Shown here: in pieces, positions 21,881-30,255 of the stretch
Numbering within the stretch: position 1 is the stretch's first letter
Layout of the letters: every line of letters starts with the position of its first letter
Source of the DNA: Candidatus Uhrbacteria bacterium RIFCSPHIGHO2_02_FULL_46_47
GTDB lineage: Bacteria; Patescibacteriota; Patescibacteriia; GWA2-47-26
Assembly (NCBI GenBank): GCA_001790815.1
Contig: MGDU01000005.1
Coordinates: 1-33,161, forward strand
Length of the DNA: 33,161 nt
Reading direction: 5' to 3'
Position numbers and translations under genes: made by a program
The notes under the pieces: generated by a model
Seen by the model: the letters and a program-made list of their open reading frames with translations, nothing else
Database searches by the model: none
Told to the model about the DNA's origin: nothing

Positions 21881-21889
21881 AGTAGCATT

Positions 21890-21990
21890 ATTATGATGCA
21901 AATCTACAAATCTAATGCTAATCCTCGAATTGCGAATCTATTTGCTATTTGTAGATTGGCATGAAATTCGTATATTGGCATTATATACCA
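21890..21990. repeat. AT-rich palindromic spacer (AATCTACAAAT family), copy 1
   Basis: Contains GCAAATCTACAAATCTAA and, further on, TTTGTAGATTGGCATG, which are near-complementary arms. It occupies the whole gap between rsmA and the TSP3-like gene. Same words as at 26632, 27001 and 32972. Confidence 0.7.
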
Positions 21991-21995
21991 GTATA

Positions 21996-23012
21996 TCAAA
22001 GCAAACGCGCAAGCGCAATCCAATTTTCCACGCTTAACTCCTGGGGGCGCGCCCGCGCGGAAAGACCTGCGCGTTTCAAGGCCTCAAATACCTTGTCCCG
22101 AGGCATTTTCAGACCGGCAGAGAGGTTATTTTGAAGCTGTTTTCTGCGGCTTGAAAACCCAATTCGGACGATTTGAAACAGGTGTTTCTCAAAGTTATGA
22201 GTTGATGGAGCGCCGGGGACGCCTCTCTTTTTGTCTTGGGCAAAAAGAGAAGTGTCCCCTAGCTCAATTCTCAAAATCGCAGAATCCACCTCCGGCTCTG
22301 GCCAAAACGCACTGCGCTCCACATACGCTACAATCTCGGGCTTACCAAAGTATTGTACTGCCACCGAAAGGATTGACATCCCCTCACCCTTTTTCCCTCT
22401 CCCTAAAGGAAAGGGCACGGAATCAATTCCCTCTCCCCGTGTGGGAGAGGGTGGCCGCAGGCCGGGTGAGGGGCTTGCGCATACCCTTTGCGCCACTTCT
22501 TTTTGCACCATCACCACAATGAGTTCTGGCTTAGGTTCTTGCTCGGTAAACTTCCTAAGCACCGCCGAGGTGATGGAGTACGGAAGATTAGCTACAACTT
22601 TATAAGGCGTCCCCTCACCCTCCCCTCTCCCCAAGGGAGAGGGTGGCCGCAGGCCGGGTGAGGGAGGATGGGTGGGGTTATGCAACATCTCCACTAGTTT
22701 CTTATTTGGAATTTTCAAAATATCGCCAAGCACTATATCCGCATTTTTATAAAGCGCAAGCAATTCGGTTGCCGCGCGATACATCTTTTGGTCAACTTCC
22801 ACTGCAACTACCTGTTTTACCTTTTGTGCCAGCTCTTGCGTAAGCGCTCCCAACCCCGGCCCAACCTCCACCACGCAGTCATCCGCGTTCAGCTTCGCGG
22901 CATCCACTACCATTCGCGTAATTCGCGCGTCAACAACAAAATTCTGTCCGAATTTTTTACTCGGCCTAATACTATATTTATCGCACAATGATTTAATTTC
23001 ATCTATTTTCAT
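21996..23012 (-). CDS. rsmA: 16S rRNA dimethyladenosine transferase RsmA (KsgA) with three repeat-derived insertions
   Basis: Dimethylates the two adjacent adenosines in the 3'-terminal hairpin of 16S rRNA using SAM. The motifs are in order: KKFGQNFVVD at the N-terminus, SAM-binding VVEVGPGLGALTQEL, acidic VAVEVD and ADIVLGDIL, catalytic motif IV NLPY, and FSSRRKQLQNNL near the C-terminus. The start is the ATG at 23012 (MKIDEIKSL); the extra 41 tracked residues lie in a GC-rich spacer. At 338 aa it is about 60 residues longer than usual. The excess is explained by three in-frame palindromic insertions, near residues 117-134, 180-211 and 252-270. They give Pro/Gly/Arg-rich loops (SPGLRPPSPLGRGEGEG is one) and leave the catalytic motifs intact. 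They fall between strands, so the enzyme may still work. The middle one replaces the usual post-motif loop. Confidence 0.9.
   Translation of the reverse strand: MKIDEIKSLCDKYSIRPSKKFGQNFVVDARITRMVVDAAKLNADDCVVEVGPGLGALTQELAQKVKQVVAVEVDQKMYRAATELLALYKNADIVLGDILKIPNKKLVEMLHNPTHPPSPGLRPPSPLGRGEGEGTPYKVVANLPYSITSAVLRKFTEQEPKPELIVVMVQKEVAQRVCASPSPGLRPPSPTRGEGIDSVPFPLGRGKKGEGMSILSVAVQYFGKPEIVAYVERSAFWPEPEVDSAILRIELGDTSLFAQDKKRGVPGAPSTHNFEKHLFQIVRIGFSSRRKQLQNNLSAGLKMPRDKVFEALKRAGLSARARPQELSVENWIALARLL
22205..22259. repeat. Inverted repeat with GGGGAC ends, in frame in rsmA
   Basis: Outer GGGGAC...GTCCCC and inner TCTCTTTTTG/CAAAAAGAGA arms. Encodes SLFAQDKKRGVPGAP just before the conserved C-terminal helix of RsmA. 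Confidence 0.8.
22380..22473. repeat. GC-rich palindromic element, copy D1, in frame in rsmA
   Basis: CCCCTCACCC at one end and GGGTGAGGGG at the other, with two internal CCCTCTCC/GGGAGAGG style arms. Read through without a stop as a Pro/Gly-rich segment. Confidence 0.85.
22611..22664. repeat. GC-rich palindromic element, copy D2, in frame in rsmA
   Basis: CCCCTCACCC, CCCCTCTCCC, GGGAGAGGG, then GGGTGAGGG. Encodes about 18 Pro/Gly-rich residues before the VVANLPY catalytic motif. Confidence 0.85.
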
Positions 23013-23158
23013 AAAGCGAAACTGGTCGCGGAGGTGGCTGCCAGCAAAAATGTTGCGGAGGCCGAGCGGGCACGGTGTCCCGCCTTGGCGGGACGAGCGA
23101 GGCTGAGCACAAGCACCGCTTTGCACGCTGGGCAAAGCGAGTGCGGTTTTTGCGGTAG
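23013..23158. repeat. GC-rich spacer with inverted repeats between prfB and rsmA
   Basis: The 146-bp spacer holds GTCCCGCC-TT-GGCGGGAC and TTTGC/GCAAA type inverted repeats. It is open in the rsmA frame, which is why the ORF track extends rsmA. No independent gene is seen. Confidence 0.55.
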
Positions 23159-24350
23159 CTACCGCCGAGAATCAGTTGAGCGACCCTTCTTCCATCGTAA
23201 AAAGCTTTCCACAAATGGTTCTAATTTACCATCAAGCACACTGTCTGTGTCAGAGGTTTCGTATTTTGTGCGCAAATCCTTAACCATATGATATGGCTGC
23301 AAAACATAAGAGCGAATCTGATTTCCCCACGCCGCTTCTTTATATTCTCCGCGCACTTTTTTTAATTCTCTGGTCTGCGCCTCATCAGCCAGCAAATGCA
23401 ATTTGCCGCGCAAAACTTTCATGGCGGTTTCTTTATTTTGCTGCTGACTGCGTTCATTTTGGCAAGTGACTACAATTCCGGTTGGAATATGCGTAATCCG
23501 CACAGCGCTGTAAGTTGTTTGCACGCTTTGCCCGCCATGCCCTGAAGACAAATATGTATCAATGCGCAAATCTTTGGGGTCAATGGTAACCGCCACTTCT
23601 TCCAGTACCGGCAAAATTTCTACCAGCGCAAAGGAAGTATGACGCATTTTCTCCGCGTCAAATGGCGAGATGCGCACCAAGCGATGTACTCCCCGCTCGC
23701 TCTTTAGCCAGCCATACGCAAAGCGGCCACTTATCTCAAGCACAATAGATTTTATTCCGGCTTCCCCACCGCGCGACTGAGAAATCTCACGCGCAAACAG
23801 TCCGCGCCGCTCGCAAAAGCGCGTATACATGCGCAGAAGCATTTCTGCCCAATCTTGCGCCTCGGTCCCGCCAGTGCCGGCATGAATTGCTAAAATACAA
23901 TCGCTCTTGTCGTAATCGCCGGAAAACAGTACAAAAAATTCTAAATCTTCAAATTTCTTTTTTGCCTCCTCATATTGAATGTGCAACTCTTCTTCAAGGG
24001 ACACGGTCTGGCGGCGCGGGTGAGCGGCATTGGGAGCGTCTGCAGCGTTAGCGAAAGAGGACCCTTGCAGCCGCGAATCCTGCGCTGCCGGGCCATGTCC
24101 CGCCGTGGCAAGATCGATCAACATTTTTACTTCTTCTTTTAATTTTTTCCACTCCTCAAGTTCGCTTACCAATTCCTCGCGCCGCTTGGATTTCTTTTTT
24201 GCCTCTTCAGGCAAAGACCAAAAATCGGGGCGCGACATCTGCGCCTCGATCGCGGTGATTTCTTTTTGAGAAGAATCCAGGTCAAAGCAGCCTCCAGGTG
24301 TTTTCTATCCTGGAGGCAAGGTCATTAAGTTGTTTGAGAAATTCTTTCAT
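23159..24350 (-). CDS. prfB: Peptide chain release factor 2, with programmed +1 frameshift, 396 aa
   Basis: RF2 releases peptides at UGA and UAA. The ORF track shows only the second frame. A 22-codon first frame starts at the ATG at 24350 and ends CTT TGA C. Slipping +1 there continues DLDSSQKEITAIEAQ into the tracked ORF, giving 396 aa. Key motifs: SGHGGQS with the catalytic GGQ, the SPFDAEKMRHTSFA segment matching the RF2 codon-recognition/domain signature, and HAGTGGTEAQDWAEMLLRMY. It is about 30 residues longer than usual, because an Ala/Arg-rich segment (~residues 80-115) interrupts the N-terminal helical domain. The start codon overlaps the end of the DUF4870-like gene (one base between stop and ATG), so translation is probably coupled. 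Frameshifting would be autoregulated by RF2 level, as known for the family. Confidence 0.93.
24005..24108. repeat. GC-rich in-frame insertion in prfB
   Basis: A stretch of about 100 bp encoding ATAGHGPAAQDSRLQGSS and beyond, unlike the surrounding Glu/Lys-rich helix and absent from RF2 of ordinary length. It contains TGTCCCGCC and inverted-repeat words also seen in the spacer at 23013-23158. Boundaries are approximate. Confidence 0.5.
24281..24316 (-). promoter_or_regulatory. prfB recoding site with hairpin embracing the internal Shine-Dalgarno
   Basis: On the mRNA: GGAGG, three bases (CTG), then CTT TGA C. This matches the classic RF2 frameshift site in spacing and slip codon. The GGAGG is the 3' end of a perfect 8-bp stem CCTCCAGG...CCTGGAGG with a 10-nt loop (24291-24316), an arrangement that is not part of the textbook site. 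Confidence 0.9.
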
Positions 24351-24351
24351 A

Positions 24352-24702
24352 CTACAATTTAATCTGCCTCGCGTACTTCCCCAGTACCGGCATTTCCCAA
24401 TACTTCCCTTGCATGGCACTTTGAATTCCCAAGACAGCCAGTACTAAAAGTCCAATAGTGCCAAAAAATCCTACAATCCATCCGATAAGCGGGACCCAGG
24501 CCACAAGCCAAACAATAAATGAAGTAATGGTAAGCACAAGACCTTGCTTGCCATGAAACTGCGCAAACTCTGATTGGCGTTTGCCCAAAAGCGGCAAAAG
24601 ACACAAAATCCACAAATATCCAATCGCGGCTAAAATCTTCTCATCTTTGCTCGGGTTTTTCCGCCCTGCTTCTTCCTGAACAATTTTTTCTTTTTGAGCC
24701 AT
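24352..24702 (-). CDS. Tic20/DUF4870-like small membrane protein, 116 aa
   Basis: A polar N-terminus (KIVQEEAGRKNPSKDEK) is followed by three to four hydrophobic spans: AAIGYLWILCLLPLL, LVLTITSFIVWLVAWVPLIGW and IVGFFGTIGLLVLAVLGI. The EFAQFHGKQGLVL motif between spans 1 and 2 is the signature of the DUF4870/Tic20-like family of bacterial integral membrane proteins of unknown function. Start at the ATG at 24702, about 24 nt from a predicted promoter. First gene of a probable operon with prfB, whose ATG comes one base after this gene's stop. Confidence 0.8.
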   Translation of the reverse strand: MAQKEKIVQEEAGRKNPSKDEKILAAIGYLWILCLLPLLGKRQSEFAQFHGKQGLVLTITSFIVWLVAWVPLIGWIVGFFGTIGLLVLAVLGIQSAMQGKYWEMPVLGKYARQIKL

Positions 24703-24731
24703 AATTTCTTATTTTTATGGTTTATTTTACT

Positions 24732-24760
24732 AGTATATCATAAAAAAGAAAGCAGGGCAA
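24732..24760 (-). promoter_or_regulatory. Promoter of the DUF4870-like/prfB operon
   Basis: Minus strand TTGCCC (24755-24760), 17-nt spacer, TATACT (24732-24737). A GGGCA...TGCCC hairpin overlaps its upstream side (24755-24777). The rest of the gap to groEL (24778-24895) shows no gene. Confidence 0.5.
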
Positions 24761-24895
24761 CCAGCATACTGGTGCCCAGACTACCGAAGGGCAGGCCGCA
24801 GCGAAAACCCTGGCGCAGCCGAACAAAGTAGAACGATTTTGAAATCTCTATAAGAGTATTGTGAGGCGAGCCGGAGCGCGGGCGGGCAAGTCCAG

Positions 24896-24934
24896 AAAAA
24901 CGAAAACAGCCCGACGCGTGTTTTCGCGCGGGCT
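24896..24934 (-). terminator. Intrinsic terminator of groESL
   Basis: Minus strand AGCCCG-CGCG, a loop, CGCG-T-CGGGCT, then G TTTTCGTTTTT. It lies about 25 nt after the groEL stop. Confidence 0.85.
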
Positions 24935-24958
24935 GCTCGAGGTAGTCTCCCTCTTTCT

Positions 24959-26716
<1,758 letters not shown>

Positions 26717-26998
26717 TCATATTATTATTCCCATTATGTCTGATTCCTCCAAAATAAGATATTCTTTTCCTTCGACCTTGACTTCATCCGGGCTATACTT
26801 TTTAAACATCACTGTATCGCCCACTTTTACATCCATAGGCGCGCGCTGGCCATTATCCATTAGTTTGCCTGGCCCACAAGCAATAACCTTGCCCTTTTCC
26901 GACTTTTCTTTATCTGCCGTTGCCGGCAAGATGATTCCTCCCTTTATCTCTTCCTTAATGGGTTCCACAAGAACCCGATTTGAAAGCGGTTTAAGCAT
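26717..26998 (-). CDS. groES: Co-chaperonin GroES, 93 aa
   Basis: Heptameric lid of GroEL. Family segments: PLSNRVLVEPIKEEIKGGI for the first strands and mobile-loop region, KVIACGPGK, VKVGDTVMFKKY and EYLILEESDIMGII at the end. Length is typical. Start at the ATG at 26998, without a Shine-Dalgarno but behind an AT-rich palindrome. First gene of the operon, with CIRCE and promoter about 120-180 nt upstream. Confidence 0.96.
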   Translation of the reverse strand: MLKPLSNRVLVEPIKEEIKGGIILPATADKEKSEKGKVIACGPGKLMDNGQRAPMDVKVGDTVMFKKYSPDEVKVEGKEYLILEESDIMGIII

Positions 26999-27000
26999 AT

Positions 27001-27098
27001 ACTTGTGATACGAATCTACAAATGTTACGCGAATCTACCAATATACGAATTCGCATATTCGTTGATTCGTTCGAAATTCGCTGATTCGTATCGTATTA
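27001..27098. repeat. AT-rich palindromic spacer, copy 3, in the groES leader
   Basis: ATACGAATCTACAAATG, GCGAATCTACCAATATACG and AATTCGCATATTCGTTG words, closely parallel to copy 2. It would be transcribed as a structured 5' UTR. Confidence 0.7.
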
Positions 27099-27114
27099 AG
27101 GGTTTATTAGGAGG

Positions 27115-27141
27115 CTAGCACTTGGACCTAACGAGTGCTAA
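27115..27141 (-). promoter_or_regulatory. CIRCE operator (HrcA binding site) of groESL
   Basis: Minus strand TTAGCACTC, 9-nt spacer, AAGTGCTAG. The consensus is TTAGCACTC-N9-GAGTGCTAA; seven of nine bases of the second arm match. It lies just after the predicted transcription start, the usual place. hrcA is not in the window. Confidence 0.92.
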
Positions 27142-27154
27142 CCCAACTGGCCCT

Positions 27155-27183
27155 ATCTTGCTACAAAGCTAAAAATCTGTCAA
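27155..27183 (-). promoter_or_regulatory. groESL promoter
   Basis: TTGACA (27178-27183) overlaps the stop codon of the ligase gene. After 17 nt a weak -10, CAAGAT (27155-27160), follows. The predicted start near 27147 is a few bases before CIRCE. Confidence 0.5.
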
Positions 27184-28499
27184 GAGGCCGGCTTTGTGGG
27201 GTTTGTGGATAAACCAAGGACACTCCAGAAAAGCAGGGCACCAAACGGTAATGTCCACAGATAATGATCAAAAACTAAGAGTATGTAGAAAGTAGTAAGT
27301 AGTATGTAGTTTGGTGATTGACGCCAGAGAATATATAGTACAAATATAAACAACGCTAGGCCAACCACCCCTAACTCTGCCCACACAAGGAGTGGCACAC
27401 TATGCACGGGTTGGTAGCTATAGAGTGGATCATTTGGGCGCAGATCACGGCGTACGGCTTGCGTGTAGTTTCCAATCCCCACTCCGGCAACCGGATGCTT
27501 TTTAATTAGCGTCCACGCTTCACGCAATCCTTCCATTCTTTCCGCGCGCGACTTAACTTCCAGACGCGCGTCCCCCGCAACCCGCGCGCCTATAAGCGGG
27601 CGATATAGGAATGCAAGTATGAATATGTAGAATATAGTAAGTAGTATGTAGGGGTTTGTCACTCTAAAACGTTGCGGATGATTTGATGCGGCCGCACGCT
27701 TTTCTCCGCACCATAAAAAGACCAGTAGAAGCAAAGTTGCGAACCATGCCGCGCGAGAAAAAGTAAAAAAAATACCAGTGAGTAAAACAGGGATAGCAAC
27801 CCTGATGGCTACCTGACAAAATACAGTGCGGCCGCACTGTATTTTGTCAGGTAATGTTTTGTTGATTTTTCGCCATACAATAAACACAACCGCCAATGCC
27901 ACTGCTAAATACCCTCCCAGCACATTGGGATGCGGCAGTCCGCCATAGGCGCGTAGCCAGCGCTCCGTCCCAAACTCCACAACTGAAGTACCCAACGCGC
28001 GCGGATCATGAAGCGCCATACCTAGAAGGGTTGATGCAAAACTAGATTGGGTGAGAAATTGATAAATGCCAAGCCCGGCTTGTACGACTGCGCCAATGAT
28101 AAAAGCCCACATCACACCCTCACCCTGCCCTCTCCCATGAAGGGAGAGGGAACTTGTTTTTACTTCCTCTCCCCTTGCGGGAGAGGATTGAGGTGAGGGG
28201 TTACGCAATATCAAATACAACAGTACTCCCTCCAATAATACTAACGCACCTTGCAGTGCTACCGCGCGATCCGGAGACCAGAGCATGGAGAGAAATGCCC
28301 AGCCAGCAAACGTCATCCCGAGCACAGCGAGGGATCTCGCGCGCATGTGTGATCGCGATATAGCAATATAACAATATAGCAATATTACAATCCACCCTAC
28401 AATCTCAATCCCATACACCGAAAGCGTGCCATACTCATAAAACGGCACTTCCCGAATAATATACCTTGTCTGCAAAGGCAATAAAAAAAAGAAAAGCAT
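27180..28499 (-). CDS. O-antigen ligase/Wzy-type polytopic membrane protein, 439 aa
   Basis: About ten hydrophobic spans and the family's C-terminal loop pattern: TFSRAAWFA in the middle, then LREAWTLIKKHPVAGVGIGNY and VHSVPLLVWAELGVVGLALF. Members join or polymerise surface polysaccharide outside the membrane. The track starts at 28637, inside the preceding gene. The ATG at 28499 (MLFFFLLPLQTRY) gives a natural first span and is preceded by GGTGGGGG supplied by a palindromic element. Repeats are read through in frame: a GC-rich element (~residues 100-128, NPSPQSSPARGEE...), a perfect 44-bp palindrome (PDKIQCGRTVFCQV), and two TAC-rich repeats that encode hydrophobic YILLT-FYI stretches. Function at the family level is fairly sure; the substrate is unknown. 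Confidence 0.85.
   Translation of the reverse strand: MLFFFLLPLQTRYIIREVPFYEYGTLSVYGIEIVGWIVILLYCYIAISRSHMRARSLAVLGMTFAGWAFLSMLWSPDRAVALQGALVLLEGVLLYLILRNPSPQSSPARGEEVKTSSLSLHGRGQGEGVMWAFIIGAVVQAGLGIYQFLTQSSFASTLLGMALHDPRALGTSVVEFGTERWLRAYGGLPHPNVLGGYLAVALAVVFIVWRKINKTLPDKIQCGRTVFCQVAIRVAIPVLLTGIFFTFSRAAWFATLLLLVFLWCGEKRAAASNHPQRFRVTNPYILLTIFYIFILAFLYRPLIGARVAGDARLEVKSRAERMEGLREAWTLIKKHPVAGVGIGNYTQAVRRDLRPNDPLYSYQPVHSVPLLVWAELGVVGLALFIFVLYILWRQSPNYILLTTFYILLVFDHYLWTLPFGALLFWSVLGLSTNPTKPAS
27285..27320. repeat. TACTACTTACTA-type repeat in frame (copy 2)
   Basis: Minus strand ACATACTACTTACTACTTTC, encoding YILLTTFYILL in a membrane span of the ligase-like protein. A similar word (ACATACTACG) occurs in the 430-aa gene near 418-428. 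Confidence 0.65.
27612..27652. repeat. TACTACTTACTA-type repeat in frame (copy 1)
   Basis: Minus strand ACATACTACTTACTATATTC, encoding YILLTIFYIFI. With copy 2 it produces two nearly identical hydrophobic peptides in one protein. Confidence 0.65.
27810..27853. repeat. Perfect 44-bp palindrome inside the ligase gene
   Basis: TACCTGACAAAATACAGTGC GG followed by its exact complement, centred on GCGGCCGC. It can extrude as a cruciform or fold as a 20-bp RNA hairpin, yet is translated in frame. Confidence 0.95.
28115..28200. repeat. GC-rich palindromic element, copy E1, in frame in the ligase gene
   Basis: ACCCTCACCCTG at one end and GAGGTGAGGGG at the other, with CCCTCTCCC/GGGAGAGGG and CCTCTCCCC/GGGAGAGG inside. 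Encodes about 28 Pro/Ser/Gly/Arg-rich residues between membrane spans. Confidence 0.85.
28358..28395. repeat. Short tandem repeat (ATAGCAATA/TAACAATA) in frame
   Basis: Four imperfect 8-9-nt units on the plus strand, encoding the hydrophobic IVILLYCYIAIS run of a ligase membrane span. Prone to slippage. Confidence 0.65.
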
Positions 28500-28502
28500 T
28501 AA

Positions 28503-28573
28503 CCCCCACCTTCTCCCCCTTAGGGTAAGGCCCGCTTCGCCCGCAAAGCGAGGCGAGGGGAGGGAGAGGGGGT
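28503..28573. repeat. GC-rich palindromic element, copy E2, between nucleotidyltransferase-like and ligase genes
   Basis: CCCCCACCTTCTCCCCC at one end and GGCGAGGGGAGGGAGAGGGG at the other. It begins directly at the upstream gene's stop and supplies the G-rich sequence in front of the chosen ligase ATG. Confidence 0.75.
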
Positions 28574-29484
28574 TACGCCACCGTTGCCAATCGCGCCTCG
28601 TACTCTTTTCGATATTGCTCTCGTTTGTCATGGTCATGAAATTTAAGAAATTTATCGCTCACAACCACACTAGTATTTTTGTTCGCGGCATCCTTGAGAT
28701 ATGGCGGCATGATGCGCATTTGCACATTCCTTAAAATGCGCTCTATTACATCTCCGATTTTCCAACCCCCCGATCCCCTTTGCTCTTTTAAGACCATTAC
28801 ACACTTAGGCGGGTAAATCTCTTCTGCTTGCGGAAGTTCTTTATGCACCCAGCTATTGCTCCGCCAAAAACGCGCTTGCGCCTCTGCGCGCGCAAATACT
28901 GGCCTAAGCTTGCTCATCCAATAAAGATAGTATACATCATTTGGAAGTGCGAGAGTCTCCATCGGCGCCCCGGAAGCGGCAAAAAATGAAAGACAGAGTC
29001 CATCTTTTGCGTGATCGCTCTTTGGGCGAAATCCTGTGAGCTCTGCAAGCAGTACCGCGAAAAATCGCGTACTCCAAATCCTTCCGTTTCGCGTCACTAT
29101 AAATAAATCAATGTCGCTCTCCGACTTTGCGTGTAGAAATCCAAGTGAATTGCAGACGTAGACGGCTTCAATGCCGGGAAACCATTGAAGCAAACGCGCA
29201 AAACGAACCGCCTTTTCAACTTTTGACTTTGACCCTCGATAGCGCAACTCCCGCTCTTTTATACATTGATCGCCTCCGCGCAGATGCCACATTCCATTTA
29301 CGCATTGCAATTTCTTTTTTAGAAGCGCGCTCTTCTTTAGCGCCTCATATACACTTGCGTAGGTAGTACGCGTCCGAAGATTTTGCCAGACCTGAAGAGT
29401 AGTCAATGGGTAAGAAAAGACATCGAAGTACGTTATTGCCTCAAGAATTGCCCGCTGCAGACGCTCTTGGTTTGAGGAAAACAT
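28573..29484 (-). CDS. Nucleotidyltransferase-fold protein with N-terminal winged helix, 303 aa
   Basis: The N-terminal ~90 residues look like a winged helix (ITYFDVFSYPLTTLQVWQNL, then ALKKSALLKKK). Around residues 120-140, NSLGFLHAKSESDIDLFIVT resembles the nucleotidyltransferase motif (a G-S-like turn, then SD-x-D-L with paired metal-binding Asp). The rest is helical with a charged C-terminus (FLKFHDHDKREQYRKEYEARL). Members vary in substrate (nucleotides, antibiotics, proteins), so none is assigned. The start at the ATG at 29484 overlaps the 3' end of yidC by 44 nt; an in-frame start at 29508 is also possible. The stop is followed immediately by palindromic element E2. It lies between yidC and a polysaccharide ligase gene. 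Confidence 0.75.
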   Translation of the reverse strand: MFSSNQERLQRAILEAITYFDVFSYPLTTLQVWQNLRTRTTYASVYEALKKSALLKKKLQCVNGMWHLRGGDQCIKERELRYRGSKSKVEKAVRFARLLQWFPGIEAVYVCNSLGFLHAKSESDIDLFIVTRNGRIWSTRFFAVLLAELTGFRPKSDHAKDGLCLSFFAASGAPMETLALPNDVYYLYWMSKLRPVFARAEAQARFWRSNSWVHKELPQAEEIYPPKCVMVLKEQRGSGGWKIGDVIERILRNVQMRIMPPYLKDAANKNTSVVVSDKFLKFHDHDKREQYRKEYEARLATVA

Positions 29485-30163
29485 ATTGCTGTATGATAGT
29501 GAGTACATTTGTCACAAACCAGTACAGTATCACGCCGCCCGGTAAAGATGCGCCAATAAACACAGTAAAGACTGGCATCACATAAAGCATTTGCTTGTTC
29601 ATCATGCCAAGCATTGCCTCATCTTTGCTTGCTTCCGTAATCTTTTTCGGCTTATGAAAGGAGAGCATCTTCGCCTGCCAGAATTGTGAAATGCCGGCAA
29701 GTATTGCGATTGGAATACTTGCTTTTGCTAAATTTAAAAATCCAAACGCTAATACATTGATTGCATCCGGCTTATTTATAAAACCATATAAAAGTTCAGC
29801 TCCCCCGTTTTTAAGGCCAATCTGCATTGCTTGATAGAGCGCGATAAAAATCGGCAATTGTACCAGGAGTGGCAGGCATGAAGAGGCAGGATTTACTTTT
29901 TCCTGCTTATAGAGTTCCATCGTCGCCTTCGCTAGACCTTGCTTATTGCCTTTGTATTTTTCCTTAAGCGCGTTAAGCTTTGGCTGAAGCGTCTGCAAAG
30001 ATTTTTGCGACTTCATGGACTGCAATGTCACCGGCAAAATTATGAATCGCACCGCTAGTGTAAGCAGAATAATCGCAACGCCAACATCGCCAACAAGATT
30101 ATAAAGCGCGATAAGAGCGTTGAATGTTGGTTTGAGAAAAATGGTATTGTAGAGAAAAATCAT
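29441..30163 (-). CDS. yidC: Membrane protein insertase YidC/Oxa1, 240 aa
   Basis: Inserts membrane proteins alone or with Sec. Family signs: the first conserved span with its functional Arg (LLTLAVRFIILPV), the MKSQKSLQTLQPKLNALKEKY cytoplasmic loop, LPLLVQLPIFIALYQAM, and the final spans with LPGGVILYWFVTNVLTIIQQY. It is a short, Gram-positive-type version without the large periplasmic domain. Start taken at the ATG at 30163 (MIFLYNTIF); the tracked Met five residues earlier lies in the repeat-containing spacer. No Shine-Dalgarno. It lies between nusA and the nucleotidyltransferase-like gene, which overlaps its end. Confidence 0.93.
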   Translation of the reverse strand: MIFLYNTIFLKPTFNALIALYNLVGDVGVAIILLTLAVRFIILPVTLQSMKSQKSLQTLQPKLNALKEKYKGNKQGLAKATMELYKQEKVNPASSCLPLLVQLPIFIALYQAMQIGLKNGGAELLYGFINKPDAINVLAFGFLNLAKASIPIAILAGISQFWQAKMLSFHKPKKITEASKDEAMLGMMNKQMLYVMPVFTVFIGASLPGGVILYWFVTNVLTIIQQYVFLKPRASAAGNS

Positions 30164-30165
30164 AA

Positions 30166-30255
30166 TATAAAATCCCAATGATCAATTACCAATGACCAAT
30201 CAATGTTCAAATATCAAAATCCACAATTGGTCATTGAACATTGAGATTTGGGGTT
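30166..30255. repeat. CCAATGACCAAT-type spacer repeat at the nusA end
   Basis: ACCAATGACCAATCAATG and inverted ATTGGTCATTGAACATTG arms. The element supplies the last codons and stop of nusA (PNLNVQ) and fills the gap to yidC. Confidence 0.65.

Noticed and set aside
22999-23135. N-terminal extension of RsmA by 41 residues
   Set aside because: The extra frame lies in a GC-rich spacer with inverted repeats. The conserved protein starts at MKIDEIKSL.
28500-28637. N-terminal extension of the ligase-like protein
   Set aside because: It overlaps the preceding gene and reads through palindromic element E2. The ATG at 28499 gives a natural first membrane span with a G-rich ribosome-binding sequence.
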